From assembly GCA_036245805.1 (NCBI GenBank), contig BTRK01000006.1, forward strand, positions 21,422,365 to 21,486,364: a stretch of DNA of 64,000 bases, read 5' to 3'. Below, piece by piece: positions 47,684 to 58,431 of the stretch. A program made the translations under genes and the position numbers. Position 1 is the first letter of the stretch; the number at the start of each line of letters is the position of its first letter. A model generated the notes under the pieces. That model was not told the origin of the DNA. It worked only from the letters and a program-made list of their open reading frames with translations, and did not search any database. Source of the stretch: Pristionchus mayeri (lineage: Eukaryota; Nematoda; Chromadorea; Rhabditida; Neodiplogasteridae).

Positions 47684-50600
47684 TTAATTCAGATTGGTTC
47701 TTCTTTCATCTCCTCGAGGGCGAAGATCTGCAATGAATCAACCATTGGATGGATCTTCCCCACCATCTCCCCTCACCCTCCTTGGTGCTTTCCCTTCCTC
47801 TTCACTGTTCCTCCCTTCCTCATCTCTGCTCTCAACTCCGCCTCTTCCCTCAGTCGCTGCAGTATCTGCTGCAAAAGTTTCACTTGGTTTTGTATATTCG
47901 TGTGCACAAGAATGATTGACTGTAGTTATAGCTCTTCGGATTGATCTTTGATCTCTGTACACACCGCCTTGATCACATCGGGGTTCGTGAGGTATCCGTT
48001 GTCGTGGGCGTTCGCTATCTCGTGCTCGCCCCGGAACACCTTCTCTGCAATTTAATTCGATTGATTTTTTATCTTTATCCGCTATCAACTACACGTTTCT
48101 TACTACAAGGCTGTGCCTGTTCTATGCTAAACGATCTTTGATCTCTCCTCTGCTCACCTTCGACAGTCTTCGCTGGTGCGATGATTCTGAATCCACAACG
48201 TCCAGTCGCATCCACGACCATCACTGCACCGTGGTTCAACTGGAATCGAAGATGTAGCCTGAGAATCTCGTGTCCGTTGAATAGATCAACTGCGTGATTA
48301 CGCCATGTGATTCCGCCCCAGCAGAGACACCAGGGGGAATCCTCTTCTCATATCGATCTTCCTCTCACCTTATCAGGGTAGTAGTGCGATGCTGTGAAGA
48401 CAGTGACCAGTTTGTGGCCATTGAAGAACTTGAAGCCATTCATCATCATCTGGAGAGGATTCAGATTAACGAAGAGATCAAAGATCACGACCTGATGTCC
48501 TCTGACGATGAGCTTCACTCCCAACTTCTCGCAGATTTCGTCCACCAGAGGCTCGCCAAAGTGCACTCCTAATCCGCGGATTTTGTTGGGGCGAGCTCTG
48601 AATCATATATTTTTAAACATTATGAAGTAAAAATATGAACCTCGGTTCTCCGTACATGGGATCCGCCCATAGCAGCGACTCGGTAATTACATGATCACCG
48701 GAGTTGATATAGGGCTTAGGGATCTGGAATTAGAGAATATCAAATGGCTGAGTGAGTTGGTCATTGATCTTTGATCTTTTCTTCTTCTCCCTCACCTTCT
48801 TGAACTCTTCTCTATTCGTCACCTCGGGGCAGATTCCGCCGTGCATACACATAATCGTATCACCTCAAATAAATTTACATTTCTCTTTTCAACTGTTTGG
48901 AGGGATGCTCTCCCTCTCCATCCTCCCCTTCCCTTCTTCCCTCTCCCTCTCCTCACCAGCAATGCAGCAGAGTGGCATGAATGTGAACACTTCGTTGAAG
49001 TAGAAGAAGAGCTTGCGAGCATCCCTCTCAAGATAGTGTCCATGATTAAATTGCAACAGTCACCGTGCACTAGGCACTGATCCAATTAATGTGCACACTG
49101 CTCACCCTCTCGTATCTCTCCTCTAATTCCATCAGGAATCCATAGGCCATGTTGATTGGACGCATCTCGTGATTACCGCGGAGGAGAATAAACTGAGGAT
49201 ATTTGTTATTTAAATTTATTTAAATCGGATATGGAGGCCGGTTTTTCTTTGGAAGGGATCCTGAGCACGAATTGGATCGTTCCCATAATTCGCGAGTTCC
49301 CTTCTTCTCGAACCTCTCCAGGGAAGAGAATCTTGAGTATGAAGACGAGCATAATGCACTCCAATGACTGCTTCCCTCTGCAAATCAATAGATACCGTAC
49401 CCATGGTATACGGTTCATGGCCGATCGCCTCTGGCTACGGTACCTGTCGACGTAATCTCCGAGGAATACGAATCGCTGATTGAAGCATCCGAGTCGCTCC
49501 TTGTCAGAGAAGATTGTAAAGACCCGCTGGAGGTCCGAGAACTACAACAGTCGATCGATACTTGAGAAGAACCTACAGTACCCCTACAGTACCCCTACCG
49601 TATCCTCACCTGTCCATGGATATCGCCCACGACTACTATGGGCAGTTTGCACTCCACAAGAGGAGGCTCTTTCTTGAATAACTCCTTGACGTGCACCATT
49701 ACGCGAAGGATGTCCCGAAAGTGGAAGGGGTACTGTAATTTGGGTTACTGTAAAATGACAGGATACCGATGATTCTCGAGGAGATCAGAGATCAGAAGGA
49801 TCAAAGATCAACTGACGTATTCCTTGGTGTACTTGATGAGGAACAAGTTGTGCACGAGCTTTAGCAATCCGCTTCTCAGTTTCTCCTCCTTCTTTGGGTC
49901 CATCCTGGGATTCTTTCCATTCCCTTTTCCCTCTCCAAACTCCTTACTCTGCCTTGGGAAACTCTTGATCCAAGCTCCGTGGCTCAATCTTCTCCTTCTT
50001 CTCTGTCTTCTCTGTCTTCTCCTTTACCTCCACTTCCTTCGAGCCCGTTTCGGTGTCCCCACCAGTGGATGTTTGGGAACTGAAGGGGTATTGTAACGGA
50101 GAATACGGTAGTCACAGTAACTCTGGTCTGAGTCGCCAACTAGGCCAGCTAGTCGAGGGGGGCGGAGACTGCTTCCCCTAGTTGTCCACCTAGTCGCCCA
50201 AGGAGGGGAAGGGAGCAAATATCCGCCTAGTTGGCCACCTAGTCGCCTCGCCTAGTTGTCCAACTAGTCGTATACAAGCGCGCGCAAGACGCGTGCAAAA
50301 AGGGAAGTAAGCGCTCGTTGCGACCGTCATTTCTCTCTTCAAAATATTGATTTTCTGTGCTATTGAACTGGATTTTGTCGTTGTTTTAGCTGTCAATCCT
50401 TACATATAGGGCAGCCTGTCATTTTGCGTCGTGTCATTAGGTTAAATACCACGTGCATCGTCAGAAAATCCATGTCGCTTTAAAAAATAATTAAAGCCTT
50501 CGATGCCTGCTATATTTTCATTGTTTGTTGCACTACTTTGTCGTTTTTACTCTCAGAAATGTGTTTCATACAATTGTACAATATTGCAGAATCAGTTTGC

Positions 50601-53600
50601 GCATATATTCTGTTCGTGATTTAATAAAGGTATATCAATAACTCTAAAAAGAAGTGGAGAATATATTGACGATAACTTTAGTGGGTTATTTTCTTATTAT
50701 TTAACACTGTTCAGGAGAAGAAATTATTGAATATGCTATTTTCTAAGCTATTGGAGATGGCGAGATAAACGGTACGTTGTTTTTGTCTCGATTTCTAAGC
50801 GTGTGTATTTTTGAGGCCCCTGCCGAGGCAGCTATTTATGCAAACAATGTAAGGAGAGCGGGAATAACAAGGAAAATGACTTTAAGTGAGTGAATTAACT
50901 TTAATAGTGTGCTATTTCCGCATTACGGCCAATTCTAGACATGGCGTAAACTGGAAATTATATTACTTAACTGTCCTTGGCAAAGTTAACCATCTCTTTA
51001 TTTTTGCATCGAAATATTGCGTTTCTATATGCGCATAAACCTGCTGAATGTGCTGTGATTGCTGAGCAAAATAGTTGCGGCGCTGTAATTGACCAACTGT
51101 TTGTGTTCAATACAACTTTTTGATAAAAACCGCACTGTTCAGAATAAGGCCGATGGAAATCGCAACTGGGCGTTCTTTTCTCCCTCCGACTCGCGCATAC
51201 CAAGAATGCTTATCTCCAGTGGAGAGCACACAGGACTATCACAGGTTTTTCGTTGAGATTGTATTTTTTTGCTACGGTATATCACGCATCTCATGGGAGA
51301 ATCGAGCTGACCGTGGGAATAGAGAGAAAATCGTAAAATTAGCCGGTTAAAATGTGGGCATACCTGACATTCCAGTAGTATCCTTATGTACTTCATTTTG
51401 GAGCTTCTTTTACCGGGTCGGATCTCGCAATCTCCTTATTTGAAAATTGTTTTCTCAGTGATCATGAAAAAAATAAACGAACATTGCACGCGTACTGACT
51501 CCTGCTGATTTTGTCGAGCCTATGTAGTTCATTTTGCCTAAATGCCAATTTGGACAGCGCTACAGTTCGACTCCTTTTTCACAGTTTATACAGTACGTCC
51601 CCTGGAAAGTACGTTCCCTGGCTATGAAAGGATTGGCCTACCCCTAAAATAGAGGAAGAGTTGTGAGAGTTAGATCCATTCTACTTCTCGGGATCATTTG
51701 AAATTATGTTGTTAGGAATTTGACATTTTTATTTCATGGTAGAGGTCGAACAGTGGTAGATGAGTGTTACTGTCCATATCGTAGACCATATACCATGTGT
51801 ACAGTACCCTGAAGTTGGAGATGTGTTAGTGCTATCGAAACTATTTTTTTGGAAATCGGTTCTAGAAATCCGTTATGTGTTAACAGTACGCCCACCCCCC
51901 CCCCATCATGTATGACTGCGGATTGCGTCCAATACTGAAAAAAAAATCCGACGGCCTTCAGAAAAAATGTTCTTCTGAAATTTCCGACGATCTTCAGGAA
52001 ATTCTGAGATCCCTTAGAAAATTTCTACTGCACTCAGAATGTTCAGACTGCGTTCAAAAATATATGACGGTTTTCGTAAATTACAACCTTCCGAAAATTC
52101 TGACGGCCCTAAGAAAAATCCGACAGCCTCCAGATAATTTAAAAGGCACCATAAAACTTTTTATTTCCCTAAGTAAATTCTAACGGCCTTTTGGGAAATT
52201 AAAACTGCCCTCAGAGTTTTCCCGTGGCCTTCAGGAAATTCTGACGATCTTCAGGAAATCCCGACAGCTGTAACAGAAATTCTGACGGCTTTCAGCAAAA
52301 TCGGATTTCACATAGAGGGTTTTTCTAAGGGCCCTCAGAATTTTAGAAAGCCCGCCTGAAATTTCTGAGTCTCGTCGAAATTTATCTTAAGGTCGTCCGA
52401 ATTTTCGGAAAGTGTTCAAAATTTCCTGAAGATCGTCAGAAATTTATGCAGCCCGTCAGATACTTCTGAAGGCAGTCTGAAAATTATGAGTGCAGAAAAA
52501 TTAATTTGTTAAACGATCTCAGAATTTCCTGAAGTTCGTCAGAAATTTCTGAAGACTAGCAGGTTTTTCTGAAGGCCGTCTGATTTTTTTTTCTGGGGAC
52601 CGTCTGAAAATCTATATCACACCTTAAATAACTCACATTTAATTCTTTGTTCAGCTACAGTGACAAGATTACGGTAATAAGGGTTAAGGTAGTCATAATA
52701 TGCATGCTGGGTTGCTGTAGGCAGCATGGGGCATCATATCTGAGCTTTACCCGACATTACTCCAAGCCCGCAGACAAAAAGGGCCGCCACAGTTGGGCAC
52801 GTATGGGCACAGGCCACCCATTCGGTAGCCCAAGGCATACTGCATAAACTCTGAATTTTGAGCTGTGCGATTTCCTACATTTGTTGGATAAAATGAGTCG
52901 AATTATAGCGCTATTCAAATAGACATTTACACAGAATGAACTACATAGATAGTCGAAGATAGTCGAAAAATGAGCAGGAGTCAGTATGCGTGCAATGTTC
53001 GTTTATTTTTCACCAGAAGTGAGAAAACAGCTCTCGAATAAGGAGATTCCGAGATCCGACCCGGTAAAAAGAGCTCCAAAATGAAGCACATAAGGATATT
53101 ATGGGAATGTCAGGCATGCTCCTAAAACCGGCTCATTTGACGATTTTTCCACTATTCCCATGGTCAGCTCGATTCACCCGTGGGGGGGGGGGTGATTTTC
53201 CCACTCGTGCTCACACTATGTAATGGTCGGCTATATTGATTTCGTTTTTTGATGTTATGCACACGTTTGTTTCGACGTTGTTAATGATTCCAGTCTCCCA
53301 ATGTATTGTTCTTGTACCCACTATTATTATTTAACCGTTCGGGATGAATAAAGCCTGATTCCATGCTTATCGTACTGTTTATTGGTGAATTCCATGAGGT
53401 GGTGAAGGAGGACGAAGGAGCTGGGACGGGCCGGGGCAGGGAGAAATCAAGGGACGATTTTTCTTACAGTACCCCCGGGGCGAGCGAATGGAGTGGATCA
53501 CCTAGTGGGCTGCCTAGTCGCCTCGCCTACTAGGCAAGCTAGTCGCGCTAATCGCCAAGTGGGCCACCCAGTCGCCCGCCTACTGGAGTACTAGTCCGGT

Positions 53601-53817
53601 TACAACTAGGCGGATGACTAGGTGGCCTAGTTGGCGAATCAGATCAGAGAACCCCATCAGTACGGTACCCTACAGTAGTCACTTACGCATCTTCCTTAAA
53701 TTCCGCCGTCGATTTCTTCTTTCTGGGGGAGATATCGGACGAGTGACCACTCGGAGTGGAGGTACGAGGAGGAAGTGAGGAGAGGAGGAGAGGAAATAGG
53801 ACTGGACAAAGGGACAT
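47684..53817 (-). CDS. Atypical PP1-like serine/threonine protein phosphatase
   Basis: First exon 53817-53687 encodes MSLCPVLFPLLLSSLPPRTS and a basic Ser/Lys stretch; a 3.6 kb intron follows; then a Lys/Glu-rich exon (50079-49948) and MDPKKEEKLRSGLLKLVHNL. The catalytic core is a full PPP set: VVVGDIHGQ (49610 side), FVFLGDYVDR, FILLRGNHEMRPINMAYGF, IMCMHGGICPEV, LLWADPMYGEP, RGLGVHFGEPLVDEICEKLG, LIVRGHQ, and NHGAVMVVDATGRCGFRI. All six metal ligands and the catalytic His of PP1 have counterparts. The PP1 loop SAPNYCGEFDN is replaced by FTASHYYPDK, so inhibitor and regulator binding may differ. The C-terminal tail (ILQRLREEAELRAEMRKGG) is unlike PP1. Divergent nematode PP1-like phosphatases often act in the male germline; that is inference only. 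Confidence 0.88.
50139..50275. repeat. CTAGTYG minisatellite, left block
   Basis: Irregular tandem copies of words like CCTAGTTGGCCACCTAGTCG in the large phosphatase intron. A related block lies at 53495-53640 in the same orientation, so the two bracket about 3.2 kb of unrelated AT-rich sequence. Confidence 0.7.
51293..53182. mobile_element. 1.9 kb element with ~290-bp terminal inverted repeats
   Basis: The left arm (51293 to about 51580) and right arm (about 52880 to 53182) are near-complementary: GAATCGAGCTGACC, CTTATGTRCTTCATTTTGGA, ACCGGGTCGGATCTCG, GAACATTGCACGC and TGACTCCTGCT recur inverted. The interior holds the inverted tandem array at 51935-52600 and no transposase frame. It resembles a foldback-type DNA element nested in the phosphatase intron. 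Confidence 0.82.
51935..52600. repeat. Degenerate ~22-24 bp tandem array that flips orientation
   Basis: From 51950 to about 52310 units read like TTCTGACGGCCTTCAGGAAA; from about 52340 to 52600 they read like TTTCTGAAGGCCGTCAGAAA, the reverse complement. The switch is near 52325. It forms the interior of the inverted-repeat element. Confidence 0.8.
53495..53640. repeat. CTAGTYG minisatellite, right block
   Basis: Irregular repeats of CCTAGTCGCCTCGCCTA-like words, matching the block at 50139-50275. It ends about 50 bp before the donor of the phosphatase first exon. Confidence 0.7.
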
Positions 53818-54049
53818 TTTGACTATGATGACGTGACAATTGACAATAACAAATTTCAAAAATGCAACGATTCCTTTCTCGCGTCATCTAACGCTCGTTG
53901 GTGTTCTCCCTCTGGCTCAGCTCTCTTTCTGCTACCATATTCGAAATAGACTCCGCCCTTCCAAGGATAGACCCCGCCCCTTTTCTGGCCCTTTATAAGC
54001 CCCTGAATCTAGGTAGAGACCATCAGTTGGTAGACTTCTTCAGCCTCCA
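53818..54049. promoter_or_regulatory. Divergent promoter of phosphatase and copy B gene
   Basis: Only 232 bp separate the phosphatase ATG (53817, minus) from the copy B ATG (54050, plus). About 195 bp of it belong to the duplicated arm, so copy A has the same sequence without the phosphatase. CCCGCCCC and CTTTATAAG near 53965-54000 resemble a GC element and TATA box facing copy B. Confidence 0.5.
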
Positions 54050-55540
54050 ATGCGTCTTCTGTCCCTGACCCTCCTTCTCCTCTCATTTTCTCCTTCTCTC
54101 TCTGCCCCAACGGAACAGAAGACAACTATCGAAACCGTCGTGGAATCCGTCACGAGAACAGTAATTCATGATGTAAGTATCCCCCATCTCTACAGTATAC
54201 TCCGTACTCACCATCTATTCCGGTTCTATTTCGTCCTTCCATTTCTGTAGCCATACGCTCCCATACCCAACCCCATATATGGTATATTATATATAAAGTA
54301 ACAGTCCATTCCTACCGTATTCATCCTTCCCTCTCAGGTGACCGACCCTTCCGATGAGATGGAGGGCAGTGGTACAGAGGAGGAGGCAGTAACTGGCGAA
54401 TCTGGAGTCGCCGTGAATGTAATTGCACCTGAAACAAGGAAGACTTGCCCGTGCACGCCTTGCAAGTGCAAACCCAAGACGAATTCCGACTCTGAAACTC
54501 TCACATCGTCCGATATCAAGGGGATCAGCGGATCGGTTAGTGTTAACCAACAGAATTATCTACCGTACTCAGACTACCGTATTCTAATCCATTTCCCTGC
54601 AGACTAAGATGTGCACTTGCGAAGTGTCGACCGAGTGTCGTAAGGGAGCGATCGACGAAATGGATACATGCATGAACGAATGCAGCAGCGAAATCAAGGT
54701 ATACTGTAGACTCACCACGATGACTTCTTATCGATAACTGATTGTATTGTAGGAATACGGCGACAAGACGGAAGACTACCTCAAGTGCTTCTCCAAGAAC
54801 AATGAAACCATTGTCGAAGCTGAAGAGTGCCTATTCGCTAACTACACTGATTTGTAAGTGGTGCACTCATTAGTACTCGTCGACTTGTCTATATTTACCC
54901 TGCGTGGACTGTTAGTAATCGTCATTTACCTTTTAGCTGCGTTAATGACAAGGATGCGAAGTTCGCCAATAAGACCAACTGGGACGATCTCACTAATGTC
55001 AATTACACTTCCGAAGTGTCGAAGGAGATCAAGGAGAACTCTCTGTGGTTAGTCACTCGAACTACCGTACTTTCAACGATAGATCAGCTACCGTATCCCT
55101 CCAATCAATAATCTGTCGTTACAGGAAGAGAGACGAATCTAAATACAACACGATGCAGAATTTCTTCCATTGCACCAAGAATTGCATCCACAAGAAGTTC
55201 CAGAAATGCACCGCGGAAAAGGGGTAAGCGATATTGGCATCGTGCCAGCATTTGAGTTTACAGCCTTCCCTGATTACTTATCGATTCCCTTTGAAGATGT
55301 ACCGTTGGCATGCCCGCGCCTAAGGAATTCGCGACCAAGATGAATGGATGCATCAAGAAGAACCCAAAGGTACGATATTGTTGAGCGGAGGATTACGGTA
55401 CTATGGATACGGTATCTCTTCAGATCGCCACTTCCATTCTCAAGGCTTGCCAGTGCCTCGCGTGGCACAATGGAGTCACTGCTCTCCGCGGATCCTGTGT
55501 CGTCATTGGAAACCAGTACTTCATCGACAGGGCTTAGATC
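53855..55540. repeat. Right arm of 1.7 kb inverted duplication
   Basis: Reverse-complement partner of 45157-46855, with 7.0 kb between the arms. Similarity includes exons, introns and promoter, and stops 38 bp from the phosphatase start codon on one side and 3 bp past the gene stop codon on the other. Confidence 0.92.
54050..55537 (+). CDS. Secreted cysteine-rich protein, copy B of inverted duplicate
   Basis: Eight exons (54050-54172, 54338-54535, 54603-54698, 54753-54853, 54937-55047, 55125-55223, 55297-55369, 55424-55537) total 915 nt, 304 residues, all phases consistent. Signal peptide MRLLSLTLLLLSFSPSLSA; acidic Ser-rich stretch; KTCPCTPCKCKPKT; MCTCEVSTECRKGAIDEMDT and CMNECSSEI; EDYLKCFSKNNETIVEAEEC; FFHCTKNCIHKKFQKC; ILKACQCLAWHNGVTALRGS. 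Cysteines are paired at spacings of 3-4 in helical-looking stretches, suggesting a helical disulfide-rich extracellular domain. I do not recognise the family. Copy A is at 45160-46660. Confidence 0.75.
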
Positions 55541-55809
55541 GATATTCTCCATAGCTCCCTCTCCAATTTCTTCCAGTGATTCAGTGAATTCCATTAACTT
55601 CGTCATCATTTGTTCTTGTTGTTGCCCTTTCTTTGTCAAATAAATTTGGCTCTCTATGGAATTGCTCGTTGAATGGCCAAACAGTTTCCGTCGATGCAAT
55701 CGTAGCTTATGATGTGTCTTCATATTCGTAACATTGTTAATGTCATGAATGTGGGAGAATCAACGAACGGGATGTTGGAGTCTTTTTAGTAATTGAGAGA
55801 GAATTCTAC

Positions 55810-55842
55810 GGTTACTCTTCCAATGCGCTTGGAAGAGTAACC
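55810..55842. other. Perfect 13-bp hairpin
   Basis: GGTTACTCTTCCA, loop ATGCGCT, TGGAAGAGTAACC. No gene is recognised around it. It could be a terminator-like or small-RNA hairpin, or a transposon end fragment. Confidence 0.45.
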
Positions 55843-56302
55843 ATGAGAAGCATTGCAGATTTGCAGCAAATGTTAGCATGTGGCTTTGCTCATTCGACAC
55901 TCACGCATCATCAACATGACATAAGAAGTAGTATTCGAAATAGTAGAATGAAATGCCTAACGCAATTCTATTGCTGATTCCTTCTTGGCAGCTCCATTTT
56001 GAATGTTTGTCCGACCCTAATGACCACACATTTGTGGAATTGGACACTTGGAAAAGAGAGAAATCATACCTAGATACCGCAAGCGTTCTGCCAAAATAGT
56101 CAAACGACTCTCTTTTTGTGCCTAGTGTATCCTTATGGGCATGAATAAGATCATGCTTTTTGAATTTGGGCGATATCTCATCTTTGAAGCGAATTATTTT
56201 CTAAAAACCTAACGCTCGTACTGCACGAAATAGGGATAGGTGGAGAATGCGACAAACAGCCAGATGTTGTAGTAATCGTTAACAGGCGGAAGCAATTGAT
56301 CG

Positions 56303-56375
56303 CTTGCTGTAGTGGCAGAGCGCTTACTCTTGTGCCCGATTGCCTAAGGTTCGAAACTCAGCGGGTGTAATGGTG
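56303..56375 (+). repeat. tRNA-like SINE core (copy 3)
   Basis: A-box-like TGGCAGAGCGCT (56313-56324) and B-box-like GGTTCGAAACTC (56348-56359), then GGGTGTAATGGTGTTGCAG. Spacing is like the two cores at 22.8 and 23.7 kb, but flanking sequence differs. Confidence 0.5.
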
Positions 56376-57395
56376 TTGCAGTTTTTTCTAATTTTTAATT
56401 ACAAGTTTTAACAATGAGCTACGCTTGAAATTTAATATTTATTTATATTTTTTCTGCTCAATCTTAATGATTAGGGTTATACTACAAACTGCGAGTGGAG
56501 CAGCTGTGCAAGTACACTAGAACACTGTTAAACCCCTATCCATGTACTTAATTAGCGTATGCTGACCTAATTAGAGTTGTCCGAACAAGCTGCTCCAGAG
56601 GCCATTTGTTAAGCAACCAAATAGCTACCGAAATAAATTTAGATCACCCAATTTGGTTCAGAATTCGAGGCGTAGTCCCTCGATCCATGTTTTGAGGGGT
56701 TCTCTATCCCCTCAGTGGGCGGAGCTTGCGGTCTCTAATCATACCCTTTCTCATTACGAGTCCCTTCTTCTTTGCACACCAATCTCGACGTCATTCCTCG
56801 TCGTCTCTCGTTACTCCACGAGCAGGCAATTATCTACATCACCAGATTCGAATTGTAGTCCTCCGAGCAATAATTTTGCTCTCCCCATTCCACATCATCT
56901 TTCATCTTTCAGACAGAATGAGGGAACATGAAGGGTCGGGAGAGCGAATTCACAGCTAGCCAACATTTCCCTCTTCAGTATCTCGCCGAGCATTTTTATA
57001 GTGCTGAAACACGCTTTTTCAAAAGTAAATTGTTATGGTCTTGTTCTTCAAACTGAATCACAATAATTTGCGTGGGAGTCAAAAATTTAAAGCTTTTGCG
57101 AGCACTTTGAATCATGTTGCACTATGTAAGATCATTTATCATTGATTCTCTCATTCCTAAAAAGGAGCTATTGGCATTCAATGAATGTATTGATTCATCG
57201 ACATCTTCGGAGAGAAATGGAGGGGGCAATCATGGATACACGTCAGACGATTCCCTGCTCCCGTATTCCAATACACATCGTCTCTTCTTCGTCAATGATG
57301 GCCGACGTCGCATTAAACGAAGTTCGAATTTTCACTCTTTAGCATTTTTAAAGTCATGTTGAGAGAGTTGATTTAAATGTTTTTCTGAATTGCAG

Positions 57396-58149
57396 TACTT
57401 CCGCATTCGCAACCCCGCAGCTCCTGGTTTCCCTCCACCAGTAGCTCCCAGTCTAGAGGTACCATTGACTCCTACCTTCAATCTCCAAGGATAGTTCCAG
57501 ATCTCCTGCTACATCATCAATCCACTCCAGGGAAGAGAGGGACACAGAGATGGGGTGAGGAAAGATGATCATTATCAAAGGGACACTGCAGCAGATGAAA
57601 GAAAAGGGGGAATAGGCGCTAATTCAGGTGATCTCTCCACGTTCTCTTCCTTCATCTAGAGGACCAATCAGAGCTCAGAAGGATTTCTCAGATCTCCACA
57701 AACTGGTGCTCATCCCAAGTGCAATTAATATCATCCACTCGATCTCCTTCAGATTCCCACTTCCTCTTCGGATCTGTTCGATGGAGTCAACCTCCTCGCT
57801 CTCGTTCGTCATCCTTCTTTCTCATATCCCGTGCGTACTCCTCCCAAGGTGAGTACATAGACTTCATATGTAGTTATAGCTATGGAAATTCAGTGCTCAA
57901 AGATCGTTGATACGCTGTGCTTATCGAAATTCCTCTCTTTTTAGCATGGTCAGCAGTCTTTCTGCTCCAATGAAACGGAAAAGAAGCAGATGGAGAAGCG
58001 AAAAGACTTTGAAGTGAGCCAAAAGTTAGAGGGGCATTAATTTGAAGATATCTAAATCAGATTTCTTCCTCTCCTTCGACTCTCCTGTTGTCGAAAGCAG
58101 CTCTCTCCGATAGCAAAGAGATAATCGAGGAGAATGGACGAACAAGATA
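57396..58149 (+). CDS. Multi-exon gene of unknown function (start uncertain)
   Basis: A chain of exons with good splice sites: YFRIRNPAAPGFPPPVAPSL (after TTGCAG at 57395), ISCYIINPLQGREGHRDG, VISPRSLPSSRGPIRAQKDF, IPTSSSDLFDGVNLLALVRH, HGQQSFCSNETEKKQMEKRK and a last exon ending LSDSKEIIEENGRTR. The later exons join in phase 0. No domain recognised; Pro-rich and low in hydrophobic segments. The start codon may lie upstream, near 57114-57360. It converges on SDR paralog 2. Confidence 0.4.
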
Positions 58150-58431
58150 ACGTAGTGTAGCATATTCCCCACATACTATCATACAAACCGGATGAACAGT
58201 TCAAAAAGTGCTTCATTCAACAGTATTCTACGCCAACATCCACTCATTCTCGTATAATATGATTGATAGACTCCATCGTTGCACATTTCCCTCACGAGAA
58301 GCGGAGAGAGAATGAGATGAATGGCGTATTTACAGTATATAGATACGTAGGATAATTTAACGAGTAAGCAAAAACGAATATTTGATTGTGAATTCTTTAT
58401 TTTAAATTCTCTATTATTTTCAAATGTATGA

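Larger units (their letters stand above)
55541..57110. other. Repeat-bearing spacer; no gene recognised
   Basis: Contains the perfect 13-bp hairpin at 55810-55842, the tRNA-like SINE core near 56303-56375, and GGGCGGAGCTTGC at 56717-56729. Frames at 56653-56960 have no family motif. Confidence 0.4.

Noticed and set aside
51935..52600. CRISPR-like array
   Set aside because: Units are degenerate, have no unique spacers, reverse orientation midway, and the host is a nematode.
55274..55723. 149-codon minus-strand frame (includes MMTKLMEFTESLEEIGEG)
   Set aside because: Half of it is antisense to exons of the copy B gene and it crosses the duplication boundary; no homolog-like motif.
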